Source: Rhipidocladum racemiflorum (lineage: Eukaryota; Streptophyta; Magnoliopsida; Poales; Poaceae). Taken from it: a stretch of 64,000 nt of DNA. Shown here in pieces: positions 22,271 through 32,619 of the stretch. The translations under genes were made by a program, and so were the position numbers. Below the pieces are notes generated by a model. That model was not told the origin of the DNA. It did no database searches and worked only from the letters and a program-made list of their open reading frames with translations. The stretch covers positions 17,345,914 to 17,409,913 of the forward strand of contig CM070588.1 of NCBI GenBank assembly GCA_036346355.1, given 5' to 3'. How positions within the stretch are numbered: position 1 is the stretch's first letter; every line of letters starts with the position of its first letter.

Positions 22271-23741
22271 TGTCGGGACCCCGAATTTGCAAATCCGACC
22301 CTCTGTGTATTCAAGACTAGTCCAGAACACGCTAGTGCACACAGCCTTAACATCGGTAAATATCACAATCATACCACTCCATACTAATAAAGTACTTTAT
22401 TTAAATAGTCAAATCAAGTTATTCGACCTTATGGTCAAGTTACAAATGTATGATTTCGCAGGCTAAACTTATTAAGAGAGAAATAGTAGCGGAAAATCAA
22501 GTAACCGTGGCGCCATCCAAGATACCACAGGCAACTGACTGGGCTCGCTTCCCTAAGTAGACGGTTCCTCTTGGAGCTCCTCCTCCAAAGCTGGTGTAGT
22601 CTCCTCTTCAACTGGTGTTGTATTGTGGCAAGGGTGAGTACTTGGTACTCAACAAGTCATGCACGAATGCAAAGCTAATATACTATATGCATGGCTTGGT
22701 ACAAAGGAATAGCTCAGGGTATATTTGCGAAAAAAAGATTTAACAAGTATCATAAATAGATTCAAAGCGAGAGAAATAAGTAAAGCATAGATAACTTTTC
22801 AAGGAGTTTAAGAAACATCTTTCCCATCCTAATCCACATTTCCATCAACATCATTATTAATCCAACCCAACCTTTCAAATCCAAGTTATTTTTGAGAAAA
22901 TCTAACCCTTGACTGTAATTCCCGAGCGATGTCCAATACCGCGGACACGGCTATTCGAATAGATTCTACACTCTGCAGAGGTTATGCACTTTACCCACAA
23001 GATACAGTCAAACACCACAAAGGCGAGTTCCCGTAACAAAGTCTTTCGGAAACTTCTAACAATACAAGTGGTCCTCCCCGGTTATTGCACACTAACCCTT
23101 CCCTTAGCTAAGGCGAAGTTTAGGCCAATCAACTGCTAGATGGGTACTGGCCTCAGCAGACGCTCCCTCGCACAACTTACACAAAGGGTGTAGTTGGCCT
23201 CCCGAGGTCCCACAGTGCGTTATTAGCAACTTAGTCAACTAGGTCCGTCCCATTACAGACATGTGGTTGCACGTTAGACCCAGTTCAAAGGCTTGCAAGG
23301 TTAAGTCCTTAGGGTGACCAGGGCAAGACTACCCGAAGAACCAAATCAACATCCCCAATGCCACAACTGGCCCACCTGATTATTCTTGCCACATGCCCCG
23401 GTCGAAAAACTATTTATCAAACCCAGTTGATTACCATGCACCACGTGCCATCAACATCACATGATACCTTTCCAAAACAGGTTCAATATATCATTAAGTC
23501 AATATTAACATTTGTTTGTCCAAAATCATATCATGAGCACGTAGCAGGTCTAAGCAGTTTACTACAACGGTCTAAAACCCATGTTGGCAATTTAATAATG
23601 TCCAACTAGTAAACCACAACTAGGGTGACAAGGGGTCATGGCACATACTTAAGTAATCAAGGTGTCATACAAAGAAATTGGTATTTATCTAATTCCCAAA
23701 TTTAAATAAAGTATTTTCTAATTGAACTAGCATGCAATAGG

Positions 23742-23969
23742 TTAAATCAAAATAGATTTCGAAATAGGATCAACATGGTCAAAGCACAACTTGCCTTCAA
23801 AAAGTACTTGTTCTTGGTCTTGAGTTGGATCCTGAGTCAATACTTCTCCTTCGAATCCTTCCGGCACTTCAACGTCTACTCGTAAATCGTGCAAATAGCA
23901 AATACACGAATAAACAATAGGCAAAAAGTATCCAATCATCCAAATAAAATCCATAAACAGAGAGAACAT
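23742..23969 (-). CDS. Small LTR reading frame, 75 codons, B LTR3 copy
   Basis: Same as the LTR2 copy: ATG at 23969, hydrophobic N-terminus and acidic C-terminus. No known domain. Confidence 0.4.
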   Translation of the reverse strand: MFSLFMDFIWMIGYFLPIVYSCICYLHDLRVDVEVPEGFEGEVLTQDPTQDQEQVLFEGKLCFDHVDPISKSILI

Positions 23970-24272
23970 AATTTTATGAATTTTTAGAAACTGGAATCGT
24001 CAAATTTGGACTGGGTTAAATAATCAATTAAATAATTTTACAGAGAAAAACTTTAGTCCAAAAATTAAATAAAATTCATATTTAGGTAGGTCTCAATTTT
24101 ATACAAATTTAGAAATTTGAATCACTCAAATCGGAGTTGAAACGCAAAAGTTATAAGCGTTTGAAGTTTGAAACAAAATCTGAAATCATTATTTCGAATT
24201 AATAAATCATTTTCTTTTTTGGAAATTAATTATTGCGTCAGCCTGGACACGTGTCAGCCTCTGATTGGTTGG

Positions 24273-24277
24273 CTGAC
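24273..24277. repeat. Target site duplication CTGAC, left of C1
   Basis: CTGAC is found just before C1 and again at 34442-34446 just after it, a perfect 5-bp duplication. Confidence 0.95.
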
Positions 24278-24442
24278 TGTGAAATCATGTGCTGAAAAAT
24301 TGGCTTTGAATTGAAAAATTAACTTAGATTTGAATTTGCAAAATGTGTTTGTTCATGTGTTTTGACAATTTGACAAGAAAGCTTGATAAGATTACGCGTG
24401 GCGCGGACAAAGTTCTCAAGAAACAAGAAGTTTCCCATCTGC

Positions 24443-24856
24443 GACAGACGGATGTTTTTGGGTCTGTTGTGAACATGTTTTTGAGCCCATGACCGAAGTC
24501 ATTTTCACATGTACAACGGACAGCTTTTCTTGGTCCGTTGTGAACAAGCTTTTCGGTTTGGATAATTTCTTGGAACCAAGATTTTCACATGTACAACGGA
24601 CTAATTCTTTTTGTCCGTCGTGAATGGACTTTTTCTAGGGTTTTACTTTTGTGAAACCGAAGCGTGGCACGCTTGCGCCGGACAAGCTTCGGGGTCCGTT
24701 GTGAACTTGTTTTGAGCTCATGACCAAGCCATTTTGCATGTACAACGGACCAACTTTGTTTGTCCGCTGTGAACGTGTTTTTTCGCGTTTGGTTGGCTTC
24801 TTGGAATGTAAACTTTTCTTATACAACGGACCAACTTTGTTTGTCCGTCGTGAATG
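24443..24856 (+). repeat. Array of six hairpin repeats in the C1 5' LTR
   Basis: Each unit has arms related to CAACGGAC and GTCCGTTGTGAA, separated by 10-17 bases. Units lie near 24443-24474, 24512-24544, 24592-24625, 24675-24706, 24740-24774 and 24820-24856, spaced about 65-85 bp. The 3' LTR has the same array at about 32786-33198. Palindromic repeats in LTRs are described for Sireviruses; their role is unknown. Confidence 0.75.
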
Positions 24857-25432
24857 CATTTTCGCTCAATTAGGGTTTTGAGCGATTTGGATTTGAATTT
24901 TGAATGTGAATTTGAAATTTGTAATGATTTCATGATGCTTCTTTTGAAGTGGACTTTATGCAATACTCATGTGAGTAGTTGCATGGATTTACATTGAGTC
25001 AAGTCGTGGACTTGTGCTCGGATTTATTTTGTGGTTTGTTCATGTGCAGGTATTGCTCGAAGACGAATGTGGTCGATGACGGACCGAACTAGGTTCATGG
25101 AGGAACTGAGGTTCGGGACTAGGTTCAGAGGAACCAAGGTCTTGGTGGTCAAGGATGTCATGCGGGACGCTCGGGCTAAGAGAATGGTGCACATGAAGAA
25201 TGGTTAGTCACGTGAGAATGGCGGTGAGGTCATTCGGCGTGCAAAGTGTTAGTCACGTGAGTATGGCGGTGGCCATACGCGTGCAAAGTGTTAGACACGT
25301 GAGTATGGTAGGGTTGCCATACGCGTGCAGTAAGAGTTGTACTCGGCCTGGTTGGGCCAAGTAGAGTTGAGTTGGATACGGATTCCTTCTAGGGAATAGG
25401 AATCGTATTCAGAACTCTTTGTGGGTTGGTGC

Positions 25433-25440
25433 TTTAAATA
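25433..25440 (+). promoter_or_regulatory. TATA-like box of the C1 LTR
   Basis: TTTAAATA followed by GG-rich sequence, about 105 bp upstream of an AATAAA at 25546-25551. This spacing fits an LTR promoter with a short R region, but no start site can be shown. Confidence 0.45.
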
Positions 25441-26098
25441 GGTGGGGGGTCTCCTGTTGAAAGGCATCAAGTAGAGCTGAGCGCATCAAGCTTTGAGCTT
25501 GGTTTTAGGGTTTGTACTCTTTTGATGAGAGTATTTTAGACAAGAAATAAAGATCAATTCTTCCAAGATTTTTGCGTACACTGATAACCACGTCGCTCTG
25601 AGATTTTCTGTTTTGGTTCTTGTTTGCATGCTTGATCTAGTTCTAGATTGGTTTTTGTTCTTCAAGTTTTATCTTGATTTGATCCATCAAAAACCTCTCT
25701 AGGGTTTTGATCTAGTGTTTCTCAAAGTCTAGTTGATCAATCTTTTGTCGTTCTTGTTTAATCTTGAAGTTTTGATTAGATTGATTCTCGTCAAGTTCTG
25801 GATCAGCAAGCTTGCGAAGCTCATAACTTTTGATCCGTAAGTCCGATCGAGCTGATTCTTTTTGGGTTCGATTCGTATTGGAATCTAGTTTCTTGTGTCC
25901 GAATTTCAGATCGTTTCGACGGTTGGATCTCCGGGAATTCTCGTTTTACCAAACCTCTGTCATTCTGTTTTTGTCGAAAACGAGGCAATTATTTGGTTCT
26001 GTTTTGGGGTGAACTTTTAATAGGTCAAGAACTTTAGCTTCCGCACAATCATTCACCCCCCCTCTGATTGCTATATTCGTATACTTCGATCCTACAAG

Positions 26099-26110
26099 TG
26101 GTATCAGAGC
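26099..26110 (+). other. C1 primer binding site (initiator tRNA-Met)
   Basis: TGGTATCAGAGC, exactly complementary to the 3' end of plant initiator tRNA-Met, two bases after the LTR end. Confidence 0.95.
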
Positions 26111-26148
26111 AAGGTTTCTCTAATCTATCTTAACCGGTGATTAGATCA

Positions 26149-28112
26149 ATGGATCGTTATTCGACAAAACCATGTGTGTTCGATGGTGTTGATTTTCAGT
26201 TTTGGAAGGCCAAGATGGAGGCGTTCATCCAAGCACAGGGCTTCACAATTTGGGAGAAGGTCTACAAGCCATATGAAGTCCCTGCAAACGACAACGTCAA
26301 CGACACCAATCGCACACATGTTGAAGCAAATAGCAAGGCGCGCAACTTGATCATCCAAGGCTTGGGACGCATGACTTTGATCGTGTGGTTCATCTTCGAT
26401 CCAAGATATGAGGTATGGAAATCTCTTTGTGATTACCATGAGGGTTCTAACACTGTCAAAGAGGTTCGCCAAGATATTTACAAAAAAGAATACATGCGTT
26501 TTGAGATGAAACCTAGTGAATCTGTAGATGACTTCTTTGCGCGTTTCAATAAAATTCTTAGCAATCTACGTCTTTGTTGGAGTTAGCTACACCGATGCTG
26601 AAAATGCTCGACAATTGCTTAGTGCTTTGGACATGTCGGTGTGGAGATGAAAGTAACATCTATACAAGAATCTACTACCATGAGCACACTCACATTAGAT
26701 GTTCTTTACTCTAAGTTGAAAACTCATGAGTTGGATGTTCTTGCCAGAAGGGTAACATTAAATCAATTGCTTTGATCTCTAACCCTAACATGTCAAATGC
26801 AAATTCTTCTTCTAGCTTTGCCTTGTCTTCCATGTCTTCTTTAACAGATGAGCAACTTGAAGAGTTTCTGAAGAAGATCTCGCACTACTCTCTTCTCGCT
26901 TTAACAAAGCTTTGCGTAATGTGAGAATGAGAAAGAGAGGTGGTCCTCCAAGATGCTATGAGTGTGGTGACCTCAACCATATTCGCACAAATTGTCCTAA
27001 GCTTGCAGGAAAAACATCAAAGGAGGAGAAGGACAACGACAGAAGGAATGAGAAGAAAAGGTTCTCGTCAAATGATAGGAAGAAGAAGAGCTTCATCAAC
27101 CGCAAGGTGGTTCACTGAGTTCTTTCCGCTCTTGAACAAGTCAATTTGAGCGATGTGGACTCGGAGAGCAGCGAAGATGATGCAACTCCAAGCAAGCATG
27201 ATTTGATAGGACTATGTCTCATGGCAAGCAGCAAGGATAGCCTCACCGAGGACGATCACGACAATGACTTCAATGAGGTAGATCCTCTTATGATGAATTA
27301 GCTATTGTCGTTGCTCGTCTTGGAAAATTGCTTGACAAACGTGATAAGAAAATTAAGAAACATGATTTCATTATTGAATCATTGAATGCTGAAATTGCTA
27401 GACTTAAGACTTTGATTCCTAGTGATGATACTTCTGGGTAAATCATGTGACTTAATTTACAATGAGCTCACCTTGCTTAGGAAAGAACATGCTCTTTTGT
27501 TGCATCTAAATGAGAAAAATGAGAAACATGTTGTACATGCTAGTCGTTCCACTCGATGATTTGCATAGTTCAACTTCTTGTTCTAAATGCTCAACTCTTG
27601 AATTAAAATTGAAAGATGCAAATGCTAGGGTTTCTCAATTAACTGATAATTTGCTTTCACATGAAATTCTCTCATGCTCAACTTGTCGCAAACAAAAAGG
27701 AAAAGTAGATGTTCCCTGCAATAATTGTTTAACTCTTGCTAAGAAAGTTGATTACTTGCAAAATTCTTTGGAACGTTTCACTAATGGCAAGAAGAAGTTG
27801 AACATGATTTTGGATCAATCTAAAGTTAGCACAAACAAGAGAGGTTTAGGTTTTGATCCTTATGCCACATATGAAACTAAACCTCGCACTGTTGTTCAGG
27901 CTCCTTGCAAAATTGAGTTATCTAATGAGCCTAAGAAAATTGCTTTTCAATCTGCTGGTTTTTTATCTTCTACTATGATGAATGCAAAATGTGCTTTTAC
28001 TATTAAAGCTAAACATCATGTCAAGTACACTTGCACTCATTGTGGTAGAGATGGACACTTAGTAGATTTTTGCTTTAGACTAGCCAAACAAAGAAAAGAA
28101 GGAAAGAACTAA
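26149..28112 (+). pseudogene. gag: C1 gag, two zinc knuckles, broken frame
   Basis: It starts at ATG 26149 (MDRYSTKPCVFDGVDFQFW), a typical copia gag opening. The UBN2-like region is open to about 26586 and includes VRQDIYKKEYMRFEMKPSES. A first CCHC knuckle, CYECGDLNHIRTNC, lies at 26955-26996. An open segment 27510-28112 gives a coiled-coil-like spacer (CSKCSTLELKLKDANARVSQ) and ends with a second knuckle, CTHCGRDGHLVDFC. Such a long two-knuckle gag is usual for the Sirevirus/Maximus group. Frame breaks occur near 26580, 26640, 26890, 27120 and 27300. Confidence 0.85.
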
Positions 28113-28329
28113 GGCTAGGTCAAATTTCAGCAAAGCACATTTTTATGCGCCTAGAGTGATGAAAACACCTTCTGTTCCTACAAACATGGGAAAAGGCAAA
28201 TCTGATTTTGTGCATAAAAATTATCGTGTTGTGCCCACTGTTGTGCGTCGTGTGTCTCAGTACTGGATTCCCAAAAATCTCATTCCTAACCCCAGTACTG
28301 AGACCTCGACATGTTTTGTTGCTATGTAG

Positions 28330-28626
28330 GCTTCTCGCGCGAGGAAGGAGAACATATGGCTAGTGGATTCCGGATGCTCACGCCACATGTCCGGTAATAA
28401 GAATTGGTTCTCCTCCCTCACTCGTGCATCTCGTGCCGAAAGTGTTACTTTTGGAGATGCTTCTTCCTCTTCTGTTGTGGCAAAAGGTACAATAAAGGTA
28501 AGTGACAAGTTTATGTTCAAAGATGTGGCTCTTGTTGAAAATTTGAAATATAACTTGCTTTCTGTCTCACAAATGCTTGATGAAGATCTTGAGATAAGCT
28601 TTAAGAAAATGAATGCAAAGTGCTAG
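28330..28626 (+). CDS. pol: C1 pol: aspartic protease
   Basis: An in-frame TAG at 28327-28329 precedes it. The protease active site reads VDSGCSRHMSG near 28360-28390, the standard DSG of copia proteases. Downstream are FGDASSSSVVAKGTI and VENLKYNLLSVSQM, the usual C-terminal protease motifs. A frame break at about 28620 separates it from integrase. Confidence 0.85.
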   Translation, partial: ASRARKENIWLVDSGCSRHMSGNKNWFSSLTRASRAESVTFGDASSSSVVAKGTIKVSDKFMFKDVALVENLKYNLLSVSQMLDEDLEISFKKMNAKC

Positions 28627-29568
28627 ATGCTTCAGGTGATCTTGTGTTCAAAATTTCTCGTTTTGGAAGAGTCTTTAAAGCTGATTTTGATGCATCACCT
28701 TCTTCTAAGCATAGGTGTCTAATCGCCAATGTTTCTAAAGATTTATTCTTTTGGCATCGTAGACTTGGTCATGTTGGTTTTGATCATCTTACTCGTATAA
28801 GTGGTTTAGATCTTATACGTGGCTTGCCTAAGCTTAAGAGTGATAGCAATCTAGTATGTTCTTCTTGTAGACATGGTAAGATGATTGCAGGTTCACATCC
28901 ACCTCTTACCATGGTGATGACAAACGCTCCAGACAGCTTCTACATCTTGATACGCTTGGACCATCTCGAGTTCAATCCTTTGGAGGCAAATGGTATGTGC
29001 TTGTGATTGTTGATGATTTTTCTAGATACTCTTGGGTATACTTTATGGCATCTAAGGATGAGGCTTTTAGTCATTTTAGAAGTCTTGTTCTTAGGCTTTC
29101 TATTGATCATCCGAGAGCTCTCAAAGCTATTAGAAGTGATAATGGAACTGAATTCAAAAATGCTTCTTTTAATCACTTTTGTACTTGAAAAAGGAATTGA
29201 TCATCAATTTTCATCACCTAGAGTGCCTCAACAAAATGGTGTAGTTGAAAGGAAAAGCAGAACATTGGTTGAGATGGCTAGAACCATGTTAGATGAACAT
29301 CACACTCCTAGGAACTTCTGGCTGAAGCTATTTCAATCGCTTGTTATGTTTCAAACCGTGTGTTTTTAGATCAAAATTGGGTAAGACTCCATATGAGCTT
29401 CGGTTTGGACATAGACCTTCTGTTTCTCACTTTCGAGTTTTTGGATGCAAATGCTTTGTCTTGAAATCTGGAAATCTTGATAAATTTGAGGCTAGATCAA
29501 TGGATGGCTTTTTCCTTGGATATCCTGCTCATACTCGTGGCTATCGTGGTGCTTGTTTTGGAGACTAA
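28620..29568 (+). pseudogene. pol: C1 pol: integrase
   Basis: The zinc-binding region shows FWHRRLGHVGFDHL and CSSCRHGK (HHCC). The catalytic core shows VIVDDFSRYSW (first Asp), IRSDNGTEF (second Asp) and QQNGVVERKSRT (Glu), so all three catalytic acids are readable. After it comes KTPYELRFGHRPSVSHFRVF and the end of the core. Frame breaks lie near 28990, 29190 and 29345. It inserts element cDNA into the genome. Confidence 0.84.
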
Positions 29569-29867
29569 CAAAATTGTGGAAACTTGTGAAGTTACTTTTG
29601 ATGAGGCTAGTCCAGGCACTAGTCCAAGTAATGCAGGTACAGACGCATACATTCAGGGGGAGAAAATCTTTGAAGATAATGATGATGTTGAAGATGAGGT
29701 CTTGACTATTTCTAATGCACAACAAGTTGTAGCACCTTTGGCACCTACTACTACATCACCTACACTAACCATCCTCAAGCTACAACATCATCTCTGACAT
29801 GCTGAAAATGAAGAAGGAGAAGGAGAAGTCTCAAAAGCCAATGCTCCCTTGCACATTCGTAAAATGC

Positions 29868-30616
29868 ATCCATCTGAACAAATGATTGGAGACCTAAATG
29901 AGAGAGTCACTTTCGATCCAGGTTTATTCATTCGACACTCATGCTCATTCTGCTTTAGTTGCTTCTTTTGAACTCCAAAGATATATCTCATGCATTATCG
30001 TGAATCTTGGATCAATGCCATGCATGAAGAATTAGAGAATTTTGAACGAAATAAAGTTTGGAAACTTGTCTCACCACCTCCTGATTTTAATGTTATTGGA
30101 ACTAGATGGGTTTTCAAAAATAAACAAAGTGAGGATGGTGTTGTTGTTAGAAACAAGGCTAGATTGGTTGCTCAAGGTTACACTCAAATTGAAGGCTTAG
30201 ATTTTGATGAAACCTTTGCTCCTGTTGCTAGAATTGAAGCCATTAGAATCCTTTTAGCTTTTGCTGCATCCAAAGGTTTCAAATTGTATCAAATGGATGT
30301 GAAAAGTGCTTTTCTGAATGGCTACATAAATGAGGAGGTTTATGTCAAGCAACCACCTGGTTTTGAAAATCCAAAGTTTCCAAATCATGTGTTCAAACTA
30401 ACAAAAGCTTTGTATGGTTTGAAACAAGCCCCTAGAGCATGGTATGATAGGCTAAAAACCTTTTTACTTGAAAAGGGCTTTTTAATGGGAAAGGTTGACA
30501 AAACTCTCTTTTTACTCAAGCAAGGTAATGATCAACTATTCGTTCAGATTTATGTTGATGATATTATCTTTGGTGGTTCATCTCATGTTTTAGTGTCTCG
30601 AGTTTTGAAACAATGA
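29868..30616 (+). CDS. pol: C1 pol: reverse transcriptase, N-terminal two thirds
   Basis: The open part starts near ISHALSRESWINAMHEELEN (the region before 29990 is frame-broken). It carries the copia RT motifs FKNKQSEDGVVVRNKARLVA, LYQMDVKSAFLNGYINEEVY, KALYGLKQAPRAWYDRL and the catalytic IYVDDIIFG. The frame shifts at about 30605. Confidence 0.88.
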
Positions 30617-31503
30617 GGAAGGAGTTTGAGATGAGTATGATGGGTGAGTTGACATACTTTTTGGGATTTCAAATCATGCAAACGAAGGATGGTACTTTTG
30701 TACATCAAAGCAAATACACGAAAGACTTGCTACATCGCTTTGGAATGGAAAACAGCAAGTCGATCATGACACCCATGGAGAGCACTTGCGCACTTGACCC
30801 TGATGAAGATGGTGAGCCGGTTGATCAAAAGGAATATAGAAGTATGATAGGTTCACTTTTGTACCTCAATGCATCAAGGCCGGATATACAATTTGCTTTG
30901 TATGCTTGTGTGCTCGTTTTCAAGCTTCCCCACGTGCTTCACATCGACAAGTCACAAAAGGATTTTCGTATCTTCATGGAACTCAAGATTTTGGCATTTG
31001 GCTTTACTGCTTCCTCATGCATTAGTTTGAGATCTTTTTCGATGCTGATTTTGGAGGATGTAGAATTGATAGGAAGAGCACTTCTGGTTCATGTCACTTC
31101 TTGGGAAATTCTCTCATTGCATGGTCATCTAGAAAACAATCTTCATTTGCACAATCAAGCTGCTGAATCTGAATATGTAGGTCGCTGCAAGTTGTTGTTC
31201 TCAAATTCTTTGGATAGTAGCTACACTTAAAGATTATGGGGTTATTTTGGATAGTGTTCCTCTTCTGTGTGATAACACTAGTGCAATTTGCATTGCTAAG
31301 AACCCTGTGCAACATTCAAGAACAAAACATATTGATATCAGATTTCACTTTCTTAGAGATCATGTTGAAAAAGGCAACATTGTGCTTCATCATGTGGATA
31401 CTGAACATCAATTGGCAGACATTTTCACAAAACCTTTGTCTTCTTCTCGTTTTGCTTTTATTCGGGGAGAACTTGGAATTGTTCATCCAATGGGATTGTT
31501 TTG
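30613..31503 (+). pseudogene. pol: C1 pol: reverse transcriptase C-terminus and RNase H
   Basis: It starts with MRKEFEMSMMGELTYFLG and QSKYTKDLLHRFGMENSKS, then YRSMIGSLLYLNASRPDIQF. After about 30900 the RNase H is broken into three frames. Recognisable parts are AESEYVG (near 31165) and an open end, CDNTSAICIAKNPVQHSRTK with HVDTEHQLADIFTKPL. The stop at 31502-31504 overlaps the first polypurine tract. Confidence 0.84.
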
Positions 31504-32619
31504 AGGGGGAGTTTCTTTGCCAAGTTCTTTCACTTGATGAGCTCACTTTATCATATTTCTTTATATGTTATGTAATTGAGCTAATATATGATAATCTAAT
31601 TGTTTCACTTGAACTAAAAATGACATTGCGGAATTCCCTGGACTAATTGCCTATAGCTAAATACTCTGTGATATCTTACTCTTCTAGGCTTGATATTGAA
31701 TCTTCTTGACAAATTTGGGCTATGAAGCAAGTGTGGTTTCAACTTTACTCTTTCATAAGACCTTTTAATCACTTTTGCATGTTTATAATCAAAGAAAAAT
31801 GAAAAGAAAAGGGAATCAATAAAAAGGGTTGTTAAAAGCAAAAGCCTCAAGTTATGAGCTTGAGGATGCTTTCCTAAAAGATAAGATGTATGCTTCAAGC
31901 ATGCCATTCCCTCAAAAGACAAGATGTATGCTTCAAGCATGCCACTCCAAGGAAATAAAAGAAGTATGCTTCAAGCATGCCACATGCAGTTCTTGTTTAA
32001 AGATTAAATTGGTCCACTAGATTGGAGTTGAAACTACTTGCTCGCCTCGATTTGTTATTTGCTTCAACTTTGAGCCTTTGTTCTTCTACTAAGGTCTTGC
32101 TTAGTACTTGGCTATAGTTGACTGAATTGAGGTTGAGATGCATGTCATTCCATAACTTGTTAAAATCACTTCAAGATCATGTATTTTGCATATTATGTGA
32201 TATATAAGGTTATATGATCGAATGAGCTCATTTTCTCCTATCTTGGCACTCCTTTGTTTCTCATTGTGAATCTTTGTTTCGGAAAAATTTTGAACCTGTT
32301 CTCTCTTTTACTCTTGATGAATCCATTGTCAAAGGGGGAGAAAATTGGGAATTGTTGAAAAGTTTAAAGAAAAAGGGAGAGTTGTTAAATTTGAGAATTT
32401 TGGGAGAAGTTTGGAGAATTTTTGAAATTTTTGGGCGCATTGCACATTCACACACATTTTCATTCTCAGGGGGAGATTTTGTTTTGCATTTTGGTCAAAG
32501 GGGGAATTCTGTGTTTTCTTTTTGGTCCTTGATCCTTTGGATTTTAAAATCTTTTGTAAAGTGAATGCCAAATGTTCAATTCTAAGTGGTGTTGCCAATG
32601 TTTTCATCAAGGGGGAGAT
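31503..32619 (+). other. C1 3' non-coding region with repeated polypurine tracts
   Basis: No gene. Tracts of the form AAGGGGGAG occur at 31503-31510, 32331-32341, 32467-32474, 32497-32505 and, next to the LTR, 32608-32618. Only the last has the position to prime plus-strand synthesis for the present LTR. Multiple polypurine tracts after pol are described for Sireviruses. Confidence 0.75.
31842..31983 (+). repeat. Hairpin and triple palindromic repeat in the C1 3' region
   Basis: An inverted repeat CCTCAAG...CTTGAGG lies at 31846-31866. It is followed by three copies of GTATGCTTCAAGCATGCCA, near 31887-31905, 31926-31944 and 31964-31982. Each copy holds the 13-bp palindrome ATGCTT-C-AAGCAT. 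The function is unknown. Confidence 0.75.

Larger units (their letters stand above)
22271..24277 (-). repeat. B LTR3, part 1 (left of C1)
   Basis: The LTR begins with TGTCGGG and runs to the C1 insertion at the motif CTGAC|GTCAG. With part 2 (34447-35927) it totals 3488 bp, the same as LTR2. It holds the small frame 23742-23969. Confidence 0.93.
24278..26096 (+). repeat. C1 5' LTR
   Basis: A 1819-bp LTR. It contains six hairpin repeats (24443-24856), a TTTAAATA TATA-like element (25433-25440) and AATAAA (25546-25551). The PBS follows three bases after its end. Confidence 0.95.

Noticed and set aside
26099..26110. TGGTATCAGAGC as part of a tRNA gene
   Set aside because: Only the 3'-end complement is present, next to an LTR. 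It is a primer site, not a tRNA gene.
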